This document shows, piece after piece, positions 63,289 to 64,000 of a stretch of DNA of 64,000 nt. The translations under genes were made by a program, and so were the position numbers. The stretch is from assembly GCA_963709875.1 (NCBI GenBank), contig CAVPYB010000011.1, forward strand, positions 124,001-188,000, written 5' to 3'. The number at the start of each line of letters is the position of its first letter. Within the stretch, counting starts at the first letter, position 1. The notes beneath the pieces were generated by a model that searched no databases, was not told where the DNA came from, and saw only the letters and a program-made list of their open reading frames with translations. Origin of the DNA: JAQBDA01 sp963709875 (GTDB taxonomy: Bacteria > Chloroflexota > Anaerolineae > Anaerolineales > UBA4823).

Positions 63289-64000
63289 ATGAGGACAAGA
63301 TCCGACGTGATAACTGGCGCTGCCAGTGCAGTTAGAGCCTCCTGGCTGCCAATGATAATTATCGCGCTGGCTCAAATCCAGATGGGTTTCAATGTCAGCG
63401 CGCTGCCGGTATCGATCGGTGGCATTGTTGAAGATTTCAACACCTCACCCTCCAGTGTTAGCACGGCGCTGGTTGTTTATTCGCTGGCTGTCGCCGGGTT
63501 CGTCATCCTGGGCGCCAAACTTGGCAAAGTGATCGGATCGCGGCTGGCTTTTCAAATTGGAGTGATCTTTCACGGTCTGGCAATGGCGGGGATGTCGGTC
63601 AGCTCGAGTGCGGAAATGATGATTCAGATGCAAGCCGTTGCCGGTCTGGCAGCAGCCATGCTTGTGCCTTCATTGGTGGTATTAATCGCTATCCACTACA
63701 GAGGCGCACAACAATCGCAATCTCTGGGCTTGCTGGGCGCGGCTCAAGCGATCGCAGGTGTGCTGGCTTTCCTGGTCATCGGAGTCCTGGGCACCCTGCT
63801 TTCTTGGCGCTATGGATTCGGTCTCATCGTGGTGATCGCGGCTGGTGTCTTTATCCTGAGTTTCCGGTTTAAGCCGGTTCAACGGGATGCTAATGTAAAA
63901 ATCGATTGGGTGGGTGCAGCACTGGCCGCCCTGGGTATCATCCTGATCAGCATTGGATTTAACAACCTCAAAGCCTGGGGCATGCTGCTGGCTTCTCCCG
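63289..64000 (+). CDS. MFS transporter, DHA2-like, N-terminal part
   Basis: 237 codons to the window edge, no stop. About seven helices are visible. The segment LGAKLGKVIGSR occupies the loop between helices 2 and 3 (motif A), and LAAAMLVPSLVVLI matches the antiporter motif C region. The drug:H+ antiporter-2 group is likely from the early helix pattern; the substrate is unknown. GGAGAATAAACCATT precedes the ATG. Confidence 0.85.
   Translation, partial: MRTRSDVITGAASAVRASWLPMIIIALAQIQMGFNVSALPVSIGGIVEDFNTSPSSVSTALVVYSLAVAGFVILGAKLGKVIGSRLAFQIGVIFHGLAMAGMSVSSSAEMMIQMQAVAGLAAAMLVPSLVVLIAIHYRGAQQSQSLGLLGAAQAIAGVLAFLVIGVLGTLLSWRYGFGLIVVIAAGVFILSFRFKPVQRDANVKIDWVGAALAALGIILISIGFNNLKAWGMLLASP

Noticed and set aside
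1..64000. CRISPR arrays, rRNA genes, transposase or integrase genes
   Set aside because: No regularly spaced repeats, no rRNA-like stretches and no transposase or recombinase motifs were found on either strand.

Overview
The window looks like a chromosomal segment of a Chloroflexota bacterium, most likely class Anaerolineae. This is inferred from gene content: an ADP-forming acetyl-CoA synthetase fused as one chain beside a BioD-like/DRTGG protein, an F420-type luciferase-like oxidoreductase, ruvB-DUF2905-queA order, Thr-Pro-rich secreted proteins, and a kelch/Ig-like surface protein ending in a hydrophobic IPIIL-type tail. No rRNA or lineage marker allows a firmer call.

Region 1 (1-24.2 kb) is mostly housekeeping. 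It holds a toxin-like DUF5615 tail, a PspC protein, a broken histone-deacetylase-family gene, a nitroreductase, the ADP-forming acyl-CoA synthetase pair, fructose-1,6-bisphosphatase, an AlkZ-related protein, a cation efflux protein, and divergent upp/ruvB. These are followed by queA, a family-5 uracil-DNA glycosylase, a PAS-GAF-GGDEF diguanylate cyclase, pyrimidine-nucleoside phosphorylase, fmt, an ABC ATPase cut off after about 110 codons, and the large kelch/Ig-like surface protein.

Region 2 (24.2-38.4 kb) carries tRNA-Leu, PHP and DUF362 proteins, the pseudouridine catabolism pair psuK-psuG, a fumarylacetoacetase-family hydrolase, and an RpiR regulator divergent from a glycogen-debranching enzyme and 6-phosphogluconolactonase. 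It ends with a btuF-btuC-btuD type ABC transporter behind a cobalamin riboswitch with an intrinsic terminator, which identifies the transporter as a corrinoid importer.

Region 3 (38.44-58.0 kb) behaves like an old genomic island. It starts at an intact tRNA-Val(UAC). A 484-bp direct repeat, starting in the tRNA-Val anticodon loop and running past the gene, recurs 19 kb downstream with the 3' half of tRNA-Val only. All recognisable genes in between run on the plus strand. They are a LuxR/MalT-type regulator, two sulfatases, a SulP sulfate transporter, two META-domain lipoproteins, one intact DUF1254/DUF1214 protein plus the tail of a second, and HAD, 2H-phosphoesterase and LURP-one genes. Many are frameshifted, stopped or truncated, and the content looks like two decayed copies of a META-sulfatase-DUF1254 block. 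The right edge is littered with tRNA remnants, including a tRNA-Arg-like sequence whose anticodon reads UCA.

Region 4 (58.1-64 kb) is a signalling cluster on the minus strand: a 7TM-type hybrid histidine kinase, a REC-GAF-HisKA_3 kinase, and a NarL-type response regulator with a single in-frame UGA before its HTH. A degenerate receiver protein and the start of an MFS transporter follow on the plus strand. The density of frameshifts across the window (at least seven genes) means that sequencing indels and true gene decay must be separated before biology is inferred from them.
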